Shown: positions 21,239-30,591, numbered from the stretch's first letter. The stretch is DNA of 64,000 nt from Marinobacter pelagius (GCF_900114925.1 NZ_FOUR01000004.1:62001-126000); one strand, 5' to 3'. A program made the numbers and translations. The notes: generated by a model not told the origin, from the sequence alone.

Positions 21239-21967
21239 TCAACTCTGCCCTGCTTCATTACCGGCAGCCGCAGCCATCTGGGTGTCGTCGCAGTGCAGGA
21301 AGCTGGAACTCTGCAACCACTCCTGATCCGGATAATACTTGAAGACCAGCTGACCGCCCTTGAGATTGTCGACCACCTCTTCAATGACCTGATTATCCAC
21401 TGCCGGACAACCCAGACTGCGGCCAATACGACCGTACTGATCCACCCAGCTGTCACTCACATAGTCCGCGCCATGAATGACGATGGCACGCTGACGGGCC
21501 AGATCATTCACACCCGGCTCCAGGCCGTCGAGGCGCAGGGAGTAGCCGTGCTTTCCATAGTAGGACTCGCTGGCGCGGAACAGGCCGATGCTGGACATGT
21601 TACTGCCCTCGACATTGGAGAATGCCGTAGAACGGAAGTTCCCGGATTTCCGGCCATGGGCAACGAGATCCCGGAGCACAAGGTCGCCGGTGCGAACGTC
21701 GAAAATCCACATACGCTCTTCACTCGACGGCAGGGAAAAGTCGATGACGGCCAGGCGCTCGGGCGTCGCCACGCCGCTTCCAATTGCGCACCGGGACGCG
21801 TTGAACGCCATGGAAAGTACCTGGGGATCGAGCCTGGGCGCGGACTCGGCCATCCGCTCCAGGAGATGGTCATCAAGGGTTTCTGATTGGGCCTGCAGGC
21901 TGGTCATGGCCAACAGGGGCAAACACAGGGACAAAGCAATACGCCGACTGCGTTTCAGCATCTTCAT
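21239..21967 (-). CDS. Murein L,D-transpeptidase catalytic-domain family protein
   Basis: 242 residues with a signal peptide (about 1-26, LSLCLPLLAMTSLQAQ). The YkuD-type signature IVIHGADY...GRIGRSLGCPAV carries the catalytic His and Cys. This corresponds to the murein L,D-transpeptidase catalytic-domain family whose members lack a separate peptidoglycan-binding domain. The predicted location is the periplasm, acting on peptidoglycan peptides. It is a single gene; which cross-link or anchoring reaction it makes is unknown. Confidence 0.88.
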   Translation of the reverse strand: MKMLKRSRRIALSLCLPLLAMTSLQAQSETLDDHLLERMAESAPRLDPQVLSMAFNASRCAIGSGVATPERLAVIDFSLPSSEERMWIFDVRTGDLVLRDLVAHGRKSGNFRSTAFSNVEGSNMSSIGLFRASESYYGKHGYSLRLDGLEPGVNDLARQRAIVIHGADYVSDSWVDQYGRIGRSLGCPAVDNQVIEEVVDNLKGGQLVFKYYPDQEWLQSSSFLHCDDTQMAAAAGNEAGQS

Positions 21968-22122
21968 TCACCGTTACAAAATAAGGGGCGATTCCGGACC
22001 ATGCATAGCCGGATTGCCTGAATTTTGGCTCATTCTATCAGGACCAAATGAGAAACCGGTCTAATCGTACGCTTTTTATACAAAACGGTAACAATTGCTG
22101 TAAGAACGCAATCGGAATTATT

Positions 22123-22725
22123 TTACTGACCGAAAGACTTTCCTCCTTCGAGATAGTCTTTCTCTTCGGGAGTAGACGTTCTCCCCAGCGCCCGATTCCT
22201 GTGGGGAAACCGCCGGAACTTCCGGATGATGGCCCGGTGCTCTTCCGCCGACTCCAGGAAACTTGCCATGAAATCGCCCAGAATACCGCTGGTTGTGGCC
22301 ACAAGCTGCCCGTAGCACTCGACCGAGAGGTCCTGGTCCTCCAGTCGCTCGGAGTGCTGCAACGGCATATAGAGGAAAGCGCGCTGGACCGGAACGAGCG
22401 CCATATCCAGCCCTTTATGCATGGCCTGGCGGCAAAGCTTGCGCGCCAGGGTATCCTGTTCGAAGGCGAGCGCCCCGCCCCGGAAGATGTTCCGGGAGAA
22501 CTGGTCGAGCAGGATAATTTCTGCCAGGGCACCGCCCGGCTCGCTGCGCCAGTGGTCGAGACCCTGTTCGGATGCGAAAAGCACCATGGAGAGAAACCGG
22601 CGCCGCACCTCCTGATCAAACTTCCGGTCAGACCGGAACCAGCGGTTGCGGTGAAAATGATCCGGAAGCCCCTGTTCGTCGAGCTCTCCGAACCAGAAAT
22701 CCAGAATCTCTTTCCAATCGAACAT
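22123..22725 (-). CDS. DUF924 family protein
   Basis: 200 residues. FDWKEILDFWFGE at the start and ILLDQFSRNIFRGGALAFEQD plus PVQRAFLYMPLQHSE are the conserved DUF924 segments (all-helical, TPR-like fold, function unknown). The ATG at 22725 is chosen because the family begins just before the DFWFG motif, though the ribosome site is weak (GGGTGTGGG). The gene diverges from the CbiX-like gene. Confidence 0.88.
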   Translation of the reverse strand: MFDWKEILDFWFGELDEQGLPDHFHRNRWFRSDRKFDQEVRRRFLSMVLFASEQGLDHWRSEPGGALAEIILLDQFSRNIFRGGALAFEQDTLARKLCRQAMHKGLDMALVPVQRAFLYMPLQHSERLEDQDLSVECYGQLVATTSGILGDFMASFLESAEEHRAIIRKFRRFPHRNRALGRTSTPEEKDYLEGGKSFGQ

Positions 22726-22816
22726 TAACCCACACCCTGTTATCTTGGAATTTAGGCAGCGCACAATTGTGCAAGATTACGACGGGTTTCCCCTAACTGA
22801 TTACCCAGGAGTATGA

Positions 22817-23203
22817 ATGACCAGCAACCACCGCATTGTTCTTTTGGCCCATGGAAGCAGCGACAAACGCTGGTGCGAAACCTTTGAACAGCTGGCCGCA
22901 CCGACCCTTCAGGCGGTATCGGGATCCAGAATTGCCTATATGGAGCTGGCCTCGCCATCCCTTGAGGAAACCATTGCCGAAGGCCTTACCGAGAATATCA
23001 GCGAGTATACCGTCGTTCCGCTGTTTCTGGCTGCTGGCCGACACCTGAGAAAAGATGTCCCCGCGATGATCGCGGATCTCGAGAAAGGCCACGGCGTAAA
23101 AATCCATCTTGCGCCACCCATTGGTGAAAACCCGCTACTTGGCCAGGCCATCAAGGACGTTGTTACCCTGCAACTGGAACAGACCGGAAGCGCCGAATCC
23201 TGA
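22817..23203 (+). CDS. CbiX/SirB-like chelatase domain protein
   Basis: 128 residues, the length of single-domain CbiX-small proteins. IVLLAHGSSDKRW holds the first metal-ligand His and FLAAGRHLRKDVP the second. The family inserts cobalt, nickel or iron into sirohydrochlorin-type tetrapyrroles. No cobalamin or sirohaem genes adjoin it, so the metal and substrate are open. AGGAG precedes the start. It is 29 bases ahead of the epimerase gene and probably cotranscribed with it. Confidence 0.87.
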   Translation: MTSNHRIVLLAHGSSDKRWCETFEQLAAPTLQAVSGSRIAYMELASPSLEETIAEGLTENISEYTVVPLFLAAGRHLRKDVPAMIADLEKGHGVKIHLAPPIGENPLLGQAIKDVVTLQLEQTGSAES

Positions 23204-23232
23204 ACAGGGAGTACCGAGGGAGGCACAAGGTT

Positions 23233-24141
23233 ATGGCAAAACGAATTCTCATTACCGGCGGTACCGGTTTTATCGGTAAAGAACTCTGCCCCCGCCTGCT
23301 GGAACGCGGGGACCGGCTCTGGGTATACAGCCGACAGCCTCCGGAAAACGTCAAGGCGATCTGCGGTCGGGTGGAGGCTGTCAACGATCTTGACTCGCTT
23401 CGCTCCGGTCCCGGTTTTGATGCGGTGATCAATCTGGCCGGCGAAGGCATTGCCGACAAGCGCTGGTCCGCCAGCCGCAAACAGGCCCTGAGGGATAGCC
23501 GGATCCGGCTGACGGAACAGCTTGTAGATTTGGCCAGAACCTGGGAGAAGCTACCGGAAGTCATGGTTTCCGGCTCTGCAGTGGGCTTCTATGGGGACCA
23601 GAGGGCGGCACCAGTCACCGAAGACACCACTCCCCACGATGAATTCACCCACCGGTTTTGTAACGACTGGGAAAAGGCCGCGATGGCACTCGCTGGCAAC
23701 AATACCCGTGTTTGCCTGTCCCGGACTGGTGTAGTTGCGGGCCCGGGTGGCGGGTTCCTGCAAAGAATGCTTCTGCCCTTCAAGCTTGGACTCGGCGGCC
23801 GATTGGGGAGTGGCGAGCAATACATGCCCTGGGTGCACAGGACGGATGTCGTGAACGCGCTGATCTGGATGCTCGACACTGAAACCGCCCAAGGACCTTA
23901 TAACGTCGTCAGCCCCAATCCGGTCACCAATGCCGAATTCACCAGGACCCTGGGCAGGGTTTTGCATCGACCCACCCTGTTTCCCGCACCCGGGGCAGTT
24001 CTGAAGGTCGCGCTGGGGGAAATGTCGCGGTTGTTACTGACCGGGCAGAATGCCAGGCCGGCAAGACTTCTGGACGAAGGTTTCGAATTTCGCTTTAAGG
24101 AGCTGGAATCGGCGCTGAAGAATTCGGTCGGGAAGCACTAG
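23233..24141 (+). CDS. TIGR01777-family NAD-dependent epimerase (YfcH-like)
   Basis: 302 residues of the short-chain dehydrogenase/epimerase fold. RILITGGTGFIGKEL binds the dinucleotide. NLAGEGIADKRWSASRKQ and SGSAVGFYGDQ are hallmarks of the TIGR01777 subfamily, whose substrate is unknown. The C-terminal DUF1731-like segment ends GQNARPARLLDEGFEFRF. The catalytic tyrosine is in VGFYGD. It is the second gene after the CbiX-like gene and ends in a strong terminator. Confidence 0.92.
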   Translation: MAKRILITGGTGFIGKELCPRLLERGDRLWVYSRQPPENVKAICGRVEAVNDLDSLRSGPGFDAVINLAGEGIADKRWSASRKQALRDSRIRLTEQLVDLARTWEKLPEVMVSGSAVGFYGDQRAAPVTEDTTPHDEFTHRFCNDWEKAAMALAGNNTRVCLSRTGVVAGPGGGFLQRMLLPFKLGLGGRLGSGEQYMPWVHRTDVVNALIWMLDTETAQGPYNVVSPNPVTNAEFTRTLGRVLHRPTLFPAPGAVLKVALGEMSRLLLTGQNARPARLLDEGFEFRFKELESALKNSVGKH

Positions 24142-24153
24142 CACCAATGAAAG

Positions 24154-24184
24154 TCGGGCGACCAACTGACGCCCGATTTTTTTT
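24154..24184 (+). terminator. Terminator after TIGR01777 gene
   Basis: A TCGGGCG / CGCCCGA stem followed by eight T. Confidence 0.92.
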
Positions 24185-24195
24185 GATAAAAATCG

Positions 24196-24224
24196 TTGAC
24201 ACTGCCCCGAGGCTTACTTAATAT
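24196..24224 (+). promoter_or_regulatory. tRNA-Glu promoter
   Basis: A perfect TTGACA, a 17-base spacer, then TAATAT. The stretch just after the -10 is GC-rich (ACGCGCC), as in stable-RNA promoters under stringent control. Confidence 0.8.
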
Positions 24225-24263
24225 ACGCGCCACCTCGACGAGGCAAGTTTTTGAAAACGTTGC

Positions 24264-24339
24264 GTCCCCTTCGTCTAGTGGCCTAGGACTCCGCCCTTTC
24301 ACGGCGGCAACAGGGGTTCGAACCCCCTAGGGGACGCCA
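24264..24339 (+). tRNA. tRNA-Glu (anticodon TTC)
   Basis: 76 bases with encoded CCA. The acceptor GTCCCCT pairs with AGGGGAC. The anticodon stem CCGCC / GGCGG holds loop CTTTCAC, giving anticodon TTC. The T-arm is AGGGGTTCGAACCCCCT. Confidence 0.97.
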
Positions 24340-24393
24340 ATTTTTCCTTGCCCGAGATGATTCAGCTTCCCTGCTGACCATGATCTCGAATCG

Positions 24394-24549
24394 TCAGACC
24401 GGCTTTCCGCCATGCTTGCCTTGATGCTTTTTACCCTGGTGGCCGTGTTGCTTCTGGTCTTTCATCACGAAGACGCCAACACCCACGAAAAAGCCCACCA
24501 TCAGAAGTACCGTTACAATTCCTGCGATTACCACGGCGTCCATATACAT
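24394..24549 (-). CDS. Small single-pass membrane protein, 51 residues
   Basis: Read directly from the minus strand: start MYMDAVVIAG, one hydrophobic helix of about 24 residues (5-28), then a soluble tail rich in Lys, His, Gly and Gln (DQKQHGHQGKKHQGKHGG), ending at TGA 24394-24396. AAGGAGAG lies 6 bases before the ATG at 24549. The tail has four histidines and is strongly basic, so metal or anionic-lipid contact is possible. An FNR/ANR-like palindrome lies about 66 bases upstream. Family not recognised. It is convergent with tRNA-Glu. Confidence 0.72.
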   Translation of the reverse strand: MYMDAVVIAGIVTVLLMVGFFVGVGVFVMKDQKQHGHQGKKHQGKHGGKPV

Positions 24550-24614
24550 AGCTGCTCTCCTTCACTTAGCAAACTTGATTAAGCTCAGGTTACGCCGGCC
24601 CTGAATGCAGGGTA

Positions 24615-24628
24615 TTGACCCAGGTCAA
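24615..24628. promoter_or_regulatory. FNR/ANR-like palindrome
   Basis: TTGACCCAGGTCAA is a perfect 14-base palindrome of the form TTGAC-N4-GTCAA, close to the FNR/ANR consensus TTGAT-N4-ATCAA. Its centre is about 72 bases before the ATG of the 51-residue membrane protein (minus strand) and about 166 bases before the GGDEF-EAL gene (plus strand). It fits the small-protein gene better. Confidence 0.45.
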
Positions 24629-24787
24629 ACCAGCCTTTCGCGTACAGATACGCAAAAACACCAATCCGTCACACAATTCTCTACAGTTTTCCTGCATTTG
24701 CAGGGAATTTGACAAAGACAACTGCTATATTCGGGATGTGATCAAGGCTCCGGTTTCCTCTCCCTCCAGGGTGGCTGTACTTACGAC

Positions 24788-27205
24788 ATGCCGAATTTGT
24801 CGAAGCATTTCCAACGATTGCACACAGGCTCTCCCCTGTCCTTCAGGCTGCTGGCCTGGATTCTTCTGTTCAGCTCGGCGTTCACCCTGATCGCCTCGGG
24901 TATCCAGCTGTATTCGGACTATCGCAAAGACGTAGGCCTGATTGACCAGCGCCTGAAGGTAATTGAATCGGGGTATGCATCCAGCCTGGCCAGGAGCCTC
25001 TGGGCCCTGGACCAGAAACTGCTGCAAACCCAGATGGAAGGCATCCTCAGCCTGCCGGACATTGCCCACCTCAGGCTGCGGATCGAGCCGGACTCCGAAC
25101 TGGTTATGGGCAGCATCCCGCGGGATGCCGAGACCAAAACCCACAGCTTTATCCTGATGCACGAAGGTGACCAGAGCTTCAGGCTCGGCGAACTGACCGT
25201 CACTGCCAACCTGGATCGGGTCTACCGGGAGATGAAACAGAAGATCGGGGTCATCCTGGCCACCCAGTTCCTGAAAACCTTATTCGTCTCCATCCTCATC
25301 CTCTTGATAATCCGCCACCTGGTCACCCGCCACCTTTCGGACATGGCCGCCTATGCCCGTGATTTTTCCCTGGAAAACCTGTCCGAGCCTCTCACCCTGG
25401 ACCGCCCGGATTCATCGGCCAATCGCAGGGATGAACTCGGGCAGGTGGTGGATGCCATCAACCAGATGCGGGAACGCCTCAACACCGACATAGCACGACA
25501 GAAACGGGACGCCGCCGAGATCCGGAAATTCTCCAAGGCCATCGAACAAAGCCCCTCCTCGGTGCTGATCTGTGACCGCCAATGGCACATTGAATACGTA
25601 AACCAGAAGTTCACCCAGCTCACCGGATTCGATCACAAATCCATTCTCGGGAAACATCCCGCCGAGCTGGGGGATGAGGGAGGACAGAACCGGGAACGCC
25701 AGAATCTGTGGCAGTCCATTCGCCTACAGGTACAGCGCGTCGGTGTCTGGCAGGGTGAGGTCAACAGTATCCGCAAGAGCGGTGAGCGCTTCTGGGAGCA
25801 GCTGGTGGTGACTCCCATCAAGGACAACGACGGCGAGATTACCGGCTACCTGATCCTCGGCGAGGACGTCAGCATCCGGAAACGGTACGAGCAGCAGCTG
25901 CTCCGGCAGGCCAATTACGACATCCTTACGGGTCTGCCCAACCGGATGCTGGCACTGGACCGCCTCAAGCTTGCCCTGGCCCAGGCCCGCCGCGAGAACA
26001 CCCTGGTTGGCGTCATGTTCCTGGACCTGGACAACTTCAAGCACATCAACGATACCCTCGGCCATGATGCCGGTGACAATCTCCTGATAGAGGCGGCCCG
26101 GCGCATTTCCAGTTGCCTGCGCGGCACCAGCACCGTCGCCCGCCTCGGGGGTGATGAATTCCTGGTGGTTCTGCCGGGATTACCGGGGCCGGACGCCTGT
26201 TCCCAGGTCGCCGAGCGGATACTGAAGACCTTTTCACCGCCCTTTACCCTGAATGCCCAGGAAGTCTTCGTAACCACCAGCATCGGCATCGCCATATTCC
26301 CGACCGATTCGGACAACAGCGGCACCCTGCTCCAGCACGCGGATGCCGCCATGTACGAAGCCAAGCACAACGGCAAGAGCTCCTACGCACACTTCTCGCC
26401 GGAAATGAGCGAAGTGTCCCATGAACGGCTCCAGATGGAATCGTTGATGCGCCGGGCCCTGGAACTCAATGAATTCGAACTGCACTACCAGCCGATCGTA
26501 CACACCGAAACCGGCAAGTTGCAGGCAGCGGAAGCCCTGCTGCGCTGGAACAACCCCACTCTCGGGCTCGTCATGCCGGACCGGTTCATCCCACTGGCCG
26601 AGGAAACCGGGCTGATCACGCCGGTTGGCGAATGGGTAATGCAGGAGGCCTGCCGCACCGCCGTCGGTTGGGGGAAGACCACGGGCCGGAGTATCGGCAT
26701 TTCCGTCAATGTATCCCCGCGCCAGTTCCGTGACCCGGGATTCTTCGACGGGGTGATGAGCGCGCTGCGCAGCAGCGGCCTCAAACCGGAACTGCTCGAA
26801 CTGGAGATTACCGAACGGCTGTTGCTGGACAACTCCATTGAAACAGCGACCATACTCTATCAACTGGATAAGGCCGGAGTTAGGCTGTCCGTCGATGACT
26901 TCGGAACCGGCTACTCCGCCCTGAGCTATCTGAAGAGCTATCCCTTCGACGTCCTGAAAATCGACAAGTCCTTCGTCAATGACGTTAACAAGGAGCCGGA
27001 GGATGCTTCTCTTGTCCGTGCCATTATCAACATGGCCCACAGCCTTGGCCTCAAGGTCATTGCCGAAGGCGTGGAGGAAGAAAGCCAGGCCGATTTCCTG
27101 CGGCGGGAACATTGTGACTATTCCCAGGGTTACTATTACAGTCGGCCGCAAACCGGCAAAGATTTTGAAGGCTGGCTCAAAAGCACTCACCGGATACCGG
27201 TCTGA
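24788..27205 (+). CDS. Membrane GGDEF-EAL cyclic-di-GMP enzyme with PAS
   Basis: 805 residues. Two membrane helices (about 20-40 and 155-178) flank a periplasmic sensor. HAMP (about 178-240), PAS (about 245-365), GGDEF (375-535) and EAL (550-800) domains follow. The cyclase site is intact (LGGDEF, 453-458). No RxxD inhibitory site is seen five residues before it. The EAL site is also intact: EALLRW, NVSPRQF, ELEITERLL, DDFGTGYS, AEGVEEE. Both synthesis and hydrolysis of c-di-GMP are possible. The ribosome site is weak. ackA starts 18 bases after the stop, so they are probably cotranscribed. Confidence 0.95.
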   Translation: MPNLSKHFQRLHTGSPLSFRLLAWILLFSSAFTLIASGIQLYSDYRKDVGLIDQRLKVIESGYASSLARSLWALDQKLLQTQMEGILSLPDIAHLRLRIEPDSELVMGSIPRDAETKTHSFILMHEGDQSFRLGELTVTANLDRVYREMKQKIGVILATQFLKTLFVSILILLIIRHLVTRHLSDMAAYARDFSLENLSEPLTLDRPDSSANRRDELGQVVDAINQMRERLNTDIARQKRDAAEIRKFSKAIEQSPSSVLICDRQWHIEYVNQKFTQLTGFDHKSILGKHPAELGDEGGQNRERQNLWQSIRLQVQRVGVWQGEVNSIRKSGERFWEQLVVTPIKDNDGEITGYLILGEDVSIRKRYEQQLLRQANYDILTGLPNRMLALDRLKLALAQARRENTLVGVMFLDLDNFKHINDTLGHDAGDNLLIEAARRISSCLRGTSTVARLGGDEFLVVLPGLPGPDACSQVAERILKTFSPPFTLNAQEVFVTTSIGIAIFPTDSDNSGTLLQHADAAMYEAKHNGKSSYAHFSPEMSEVSHERLQMESLMRRALELNEFELHYQPIVHTETGKLQAAEALLRWNNPTLGLVMPDRFIPLAEETGLITPVGEWVMQEACRTAVGWGKTTGRSIGISVNVSPRQFRDPGFFDGVMSALRSSGLKPELLELEITERLLLDNSIETATILYQLDKAGVRLSVDDFGTGYSALSYLKSYPFDVLKIDKSFVNDVNKEPEDASLVRAIINMAHSLGLKVIAEGVEEESQADFLRREHCDYSQGYYYSRPQTGKDFEGWLKSTHRIPV

Positions 27206-27223
27206 ACAAACGGGAAACGGGTT

Positions 27224-28435
27224 ATGGATAACAAGATACTGGTGATCAATTGCGGCAGCTCCACTCTCAAGCTTGCCGTCTTTGACGAACAGAGCCTCGA
27301 CTGCACCGCTACCGGGTTGGCAGAGCGTCTGAACCATGACGATGCCGTAGCCCGGATCGGGCAGATCGACGGCGACATTCCATTACCGGCGGGAGCCACT
27401 CACCGCCAGGCTCTGGAGGCCATGACAACGGCCCTGGCAGACTCCGGACTACTTGAAGGCGCGCCCACCGCCATTGGTCACCGGGTTGTTCATGGGGGTG
27501 AAAACTTCCGGGAGGCGGCCCTGATAGACGATGAGGTTCTGGGCGCCATAGATGCCTGTGCCAGCCTGGCGCCACTGCACAATCCGGTCAATCTTTCCGG
27601 AATCGAGAGCACCCGAAGCCTCTTTCCCGACGTTCCCAACGTCGCCGTTTTCGATACCGCGTATCACCAGACGTTACCGCCCAAGGCCTACCTGTACGCC
27701 GTTCCCCATTCCTATTACCGGGACTGGGGAGTGCGCCGCTACGGCTTCCACGGCATCAGCCACAGTTACATGCTGACAGAGGCAGCCAGGCGCCTGGGTA
27801 AAACCCCGGCCACAACGTCCATCATCTCCGCCCATCTGGGCAACGGATGCAGCATCGCGGCCATACGCGATGGCCTTAGCGCCGACACCAGCATGGGGCT
27901 CACGCCCCTGGAAGGCCTGGTCATGGGCAGTCGCAGTGGCGATATCGACCCCGGACTGTTCGATTACCTGAAATCCAAAGGCATTGCCCAGGATGAACTG
28001 CACCATGTGCTAAACCATGAAAGCGGCCTGCTCGGACTGTCCGGCCAGACCAATGACATGCGTACACTGTGTGAGCTGGCCGAACACGGCCATGAGCCAT
28101 CAGGGGTTGCGATCGAAGTCTTCTGCTTCCGGCTTGCCCGGTATATCGGGGCGATGATGGCCTCTCTCCGCCATCTGGATGCACTTGTGTTCACCGGTGG
28201 CATTGGCGAGAACAGCACTCGGGTGCGGCAGCAGACCCTGGACAACCTGAAATTGCTCGGCTTCGAACTAGATGACGAATTGAACCGTTATGGCGGTGAA
28301 TTCAGTGACGGCCATATCGAGGGCCCGGGATCGAGATTCCCGGTACTGGTAATTCCCACCAACGAAGAACTGGTGATTGCCCGGGAAGCCGCTCGCCTCG
28401 CCAACGCCTCAAACGGACCCCAAGCGCCAGGATAA
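27224..28435 (+). CDS. ackA: Acetate kinase
   Basis: 403 residues, full length. It interconverts acetyl phosphate plus ADP with acetate plus ATP. Signatures are VINCGSSTLKLAVFD, HRVVHGG, FDTAYHQTLP, YGFHGISHSY, SAHLGNGCS, GLVMGSRSGDIDP and FTGGIGENS. It lies between the GGDEF-EAL gene and pta (5-base gap), forming the usual ackA-pta overflow/acetate pathway. Confidence 0.97.
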   Translation: MDNKILVINCGSSTLKLAVFDEQSLDCTATGLAERLNHDDAVARIGQIDGDIPLPAGATHRQALEAMTTALADSGLLEGAPTAIGHRVVHGGENFREAALIDDEVLGAIDACASLAPLHNPVNLSGIESTRSLFPDVPNVAVFDTAYHQTLPPKAYLYAVPHSYYRDWGVRRYGFHGISHSYMLTEAARRLGKTPATTSIISAHLGNGCSIAAIRDGLSADTSMGLTPLEGLVMGSRSGDIDPGLFDYLKSKGIAQDELHHVLNHESGLLGLSGQTNDMRTLCELAEHGHEPSGVAIEVFCFRLARYIGAMMASLRHLDALVFTGGIGENSTRVRQQTLDNLKLLGFELDDELNRYGGEFSDGHIEGPGSRFPVLVIPTNEELVIAREAARLANASNGPQAPG

Positions 28436-28440
28436 CCACT

Positions 28441-30591
28441 ATGGCCAAAAGTCTATTTATCGCACCTACCTCCATGGATGCCGGCCTCACCTCGGTCTGT
28501 CTCGGACTGCTCCGGGCACTGGAGCGCGTGGGCGTCAGTGTTGGCTTCTACAAGCCGTTCAGTCAGTCAGTGCATGAGGCCGAGTCACTCCATAACGCCG
28601 GGCAGGACTCCTCCGTCGCGTTCGTCCGCGATCGCAGCCACCTGGATACACCGGAGCCGATCCCACTGAAGAAAGCCCAGCAACTGCTCAACCGGCACCA
28701 GTCCGATCTGCTGATGGAAAATGTGGTCGGCGAATTCCACAAGGTCGCCAGCAAGGTCGATGTGGTGGTCATCGAGGGCCTGGTGCCCGACCGCAGCGAA
28801 GCCTACATTGCCCGTCTCAATGTCGAGGTGGCGCGGAACCTTGGCTCCGAAGTCATCCTGGTCAGTACTCCGAAGAATTGCAGTGCCGAAGAGCTGGACG
28901 AAGAGCTGGAGTTCTCGAGCCGGCTGTATGCCGACCCCAGCGATCCGGACGTCATTGCTGCCATCCTGAACAAGGTCGGAGAACCGGAACAGTCAGGCCT
29001 GACCCTACATCGGGACAGAGAGCCAACAGCGAAGATCGACTACCAGAAAGAGTGCCCGATATTCAGCAAAGGCCGGCTCCGTTTGCTGGCAGAGGTCCCC
29101 TGGCAGCCGGAACTGCTGGCACCGAGGGTATCCGACATCGTGCGCGAGCTTGGTGTACCGGTGCTCAATGCAGGTCAGATGGAGCAACGGCGGGTCAAAA
29201 CCGTTTCGGTGTGCGCCCGCACCATCAGCAATATGACCGACACGCTGAAACCCGGGACCCTCATGGTTACCCCCGGTGACCGGGAGGACATCATTGTCAC
29301 CACCGCTCTGGCAGCACTCAACGGGGTGCCGCTGGCCGGCCTGATGCTGACCGGCGGCCTGATGCCGGCGCAGTCCGTGATCGATCTGTGCAGGCGGGCC
29401 CTGGATACCGGCTTGCCGGTACTTGGCTCCGACACCAACACCTATGAAAGCGCCCACATGCTCGCCAACCTGTCCTCTGCGATCCCTCTGGATGACCCGG
29501 AGCGGATCGAGCAGGCCATGGATACAGTTGCCCCCAGAATCGACGCCGAATGGCTGCGGGAGCACCTGCGGGTGGAGCGCCAGCCCCGTCTATCTCCACC
29601 GGCTTTCCGTTACCAACTGTCGGAAAGGGCCCGCGCCGCCAACAGGCGCATTGTCCTGCCCGAGGGTAATGAACCAAGAACGATCCAGGCTGCGATCACC
29701 TGCCACGAGCGCAAGCTGGCCCGCTGCGTTCTGATCGGAGACAGGAACGAAATCTCCAGCGTTGCCGAGACCCTGGGTCTGACCCTGCCGGATGAGATCG
29801 AGGTGATTGAGCCGGCAGCCGTGCGCAGCCGGTACGTGGAGCCGATGGTCAAACTCCGCAAGCACAAGGGACTGACCCCGCAGATGGCCGAGGCGATGCT
29901 GGAGGACAACGTGGTGCTGGGCACCATAATGGTTGCCCTTGATGAGGCTGACGGCCTGGTTTCCGGTGCCGTGCATACTACCGCCAACACCGTGCGCCCT
30001 GCCCTGCAGCTGATCAAGACCCACGATCAGGCCCGCGTGGTTTCCTCGGTGTTCTTCATGCTGCTGCCAGAGCAGGTGGTGGTCTACGGAGACTGCGCCA
30101 TCAATCCCGACCCGAATGCCGAGGAACTGGCGGATATCGCCATCCAGAGCGCGCAATCGGCAGAAGCCTTCGGCATCGAGCCGGTGGTGGCGATGATCAG
30201 TTACAGCACCGGTGAATCCGGTAGCGGCCAGGATGTTGACAAGGTCCGGGAAGCCACCCGGATCGCCCGTGAGCGAAGGCCGGACCTGCTTATCGACGGC
30301 CCCCTGCAATACGATGCCGCCGCCATCGAAAGCGTGGGTCGCAGCAAGGCCCCGGACAGCAAAGTGGCTGGCCGTGCCACGGTTTTTGTGTTTCCGGATC
30401 TGAACACCGGCAATACCACCTACAAGGCGGTCCAGCGCAGTGCCAACGTGGTCAGTATCGGCCCGATGTTGCAGGGCCTGCGCAAACCGGTGAATGACCT
30501 TTCCCGCGGAGCGCTTGTGGAAGACATTGTCTTCACCATCGCCCTCACGGCGGTGCAGGCAAAACAGGTGGAGGATGCCGGGCTGGCGTGA
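28441..30591 (+). CDS. pta: Phosphate acetyltransferase
   Basis: 716 residues, the long gammaproteobacterial form. The N-terminal P-loop-like domain starts SLFIAPTSMDAGLTSVCLGL, and a DRTGGG-type middle domain follows (about 215-330). The C-terminal transacetylase domain (about 390-710) includes ILPEGNEPRTIQAA, SYSTGESGSG and FPDLNTGNTTYKAVQR. It makes acetyl phosphate from acetyl-CoA. It is translationally close to ackA and convergent with der, only 10 bases apart with no clear terminator. Confidence 0.96.
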   Translation: MAKSLFIAPTSMDAGLTSVCLGLLRALERVGVSVGFYKPFSQSVHEAESLHNAGQDSSVAFVRDRSHLDTPEPIPLKKAQQLLNRHQSDLLMENVVGEFHKVASKVDVVVIEGLVPDRSEAYIARLNVEVARNLGSEVILVSTPKNCSAEELDEELEFSSRLYADPSDPDVIAAILNKVGEPEQSGLTLHRDREPTAKIDYQKECPIFSKGRLRLLAEVPWQPELLAPRVSDIVRELGVPVLNAGQMEQRRVKTVSVCARTISNMTDTLKPGTLMVTPGDREDIIVTTALAALNGVPLAGLMLTGGLMPAQSVIDLCRRALDTGLPVLGSDTNTYESAHMLANLSSAIPLDDPERIEQAMDTVAPRIDAEWLREHLRVERQPRLSPPAFRYQLSERARAANRRIVLPEGNEPRTIQAAITCHERKLARCVLIGDRNEISSVAETLGLTLPDEIEVIEPAAVRSRYVEPMVKLRKHKGLTPQMAEAMLEDNVVLGTIMVALDEADGLVSGAVHTTANTVRPALQLIKTHDQARVVSSVFFMLLPEQVVVYGDCAINPDPNAEELADIAIQSAQSAEAFGIEPVVAMISYSTGESGSGQDVDKVREATRIARERRPDLLIDGPLQYDAAAIESVGRSKAPDSKVAGRATVFVFPDLNTGNTTYKAVQRSANVVSIGPMLQGLRKPVNDLSRGALVEDIVFTIALTAVQAKQVEDAGLA

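Noticed and set aside
24691..24706. CCTGCATTTGCAGG palindrome before the GGDEF-EAL gene as a LexA box
   Set aside because: The spacing between CTG and CAG is too short for the CTG-N10-CAG pattern; no other SOS feature is present.
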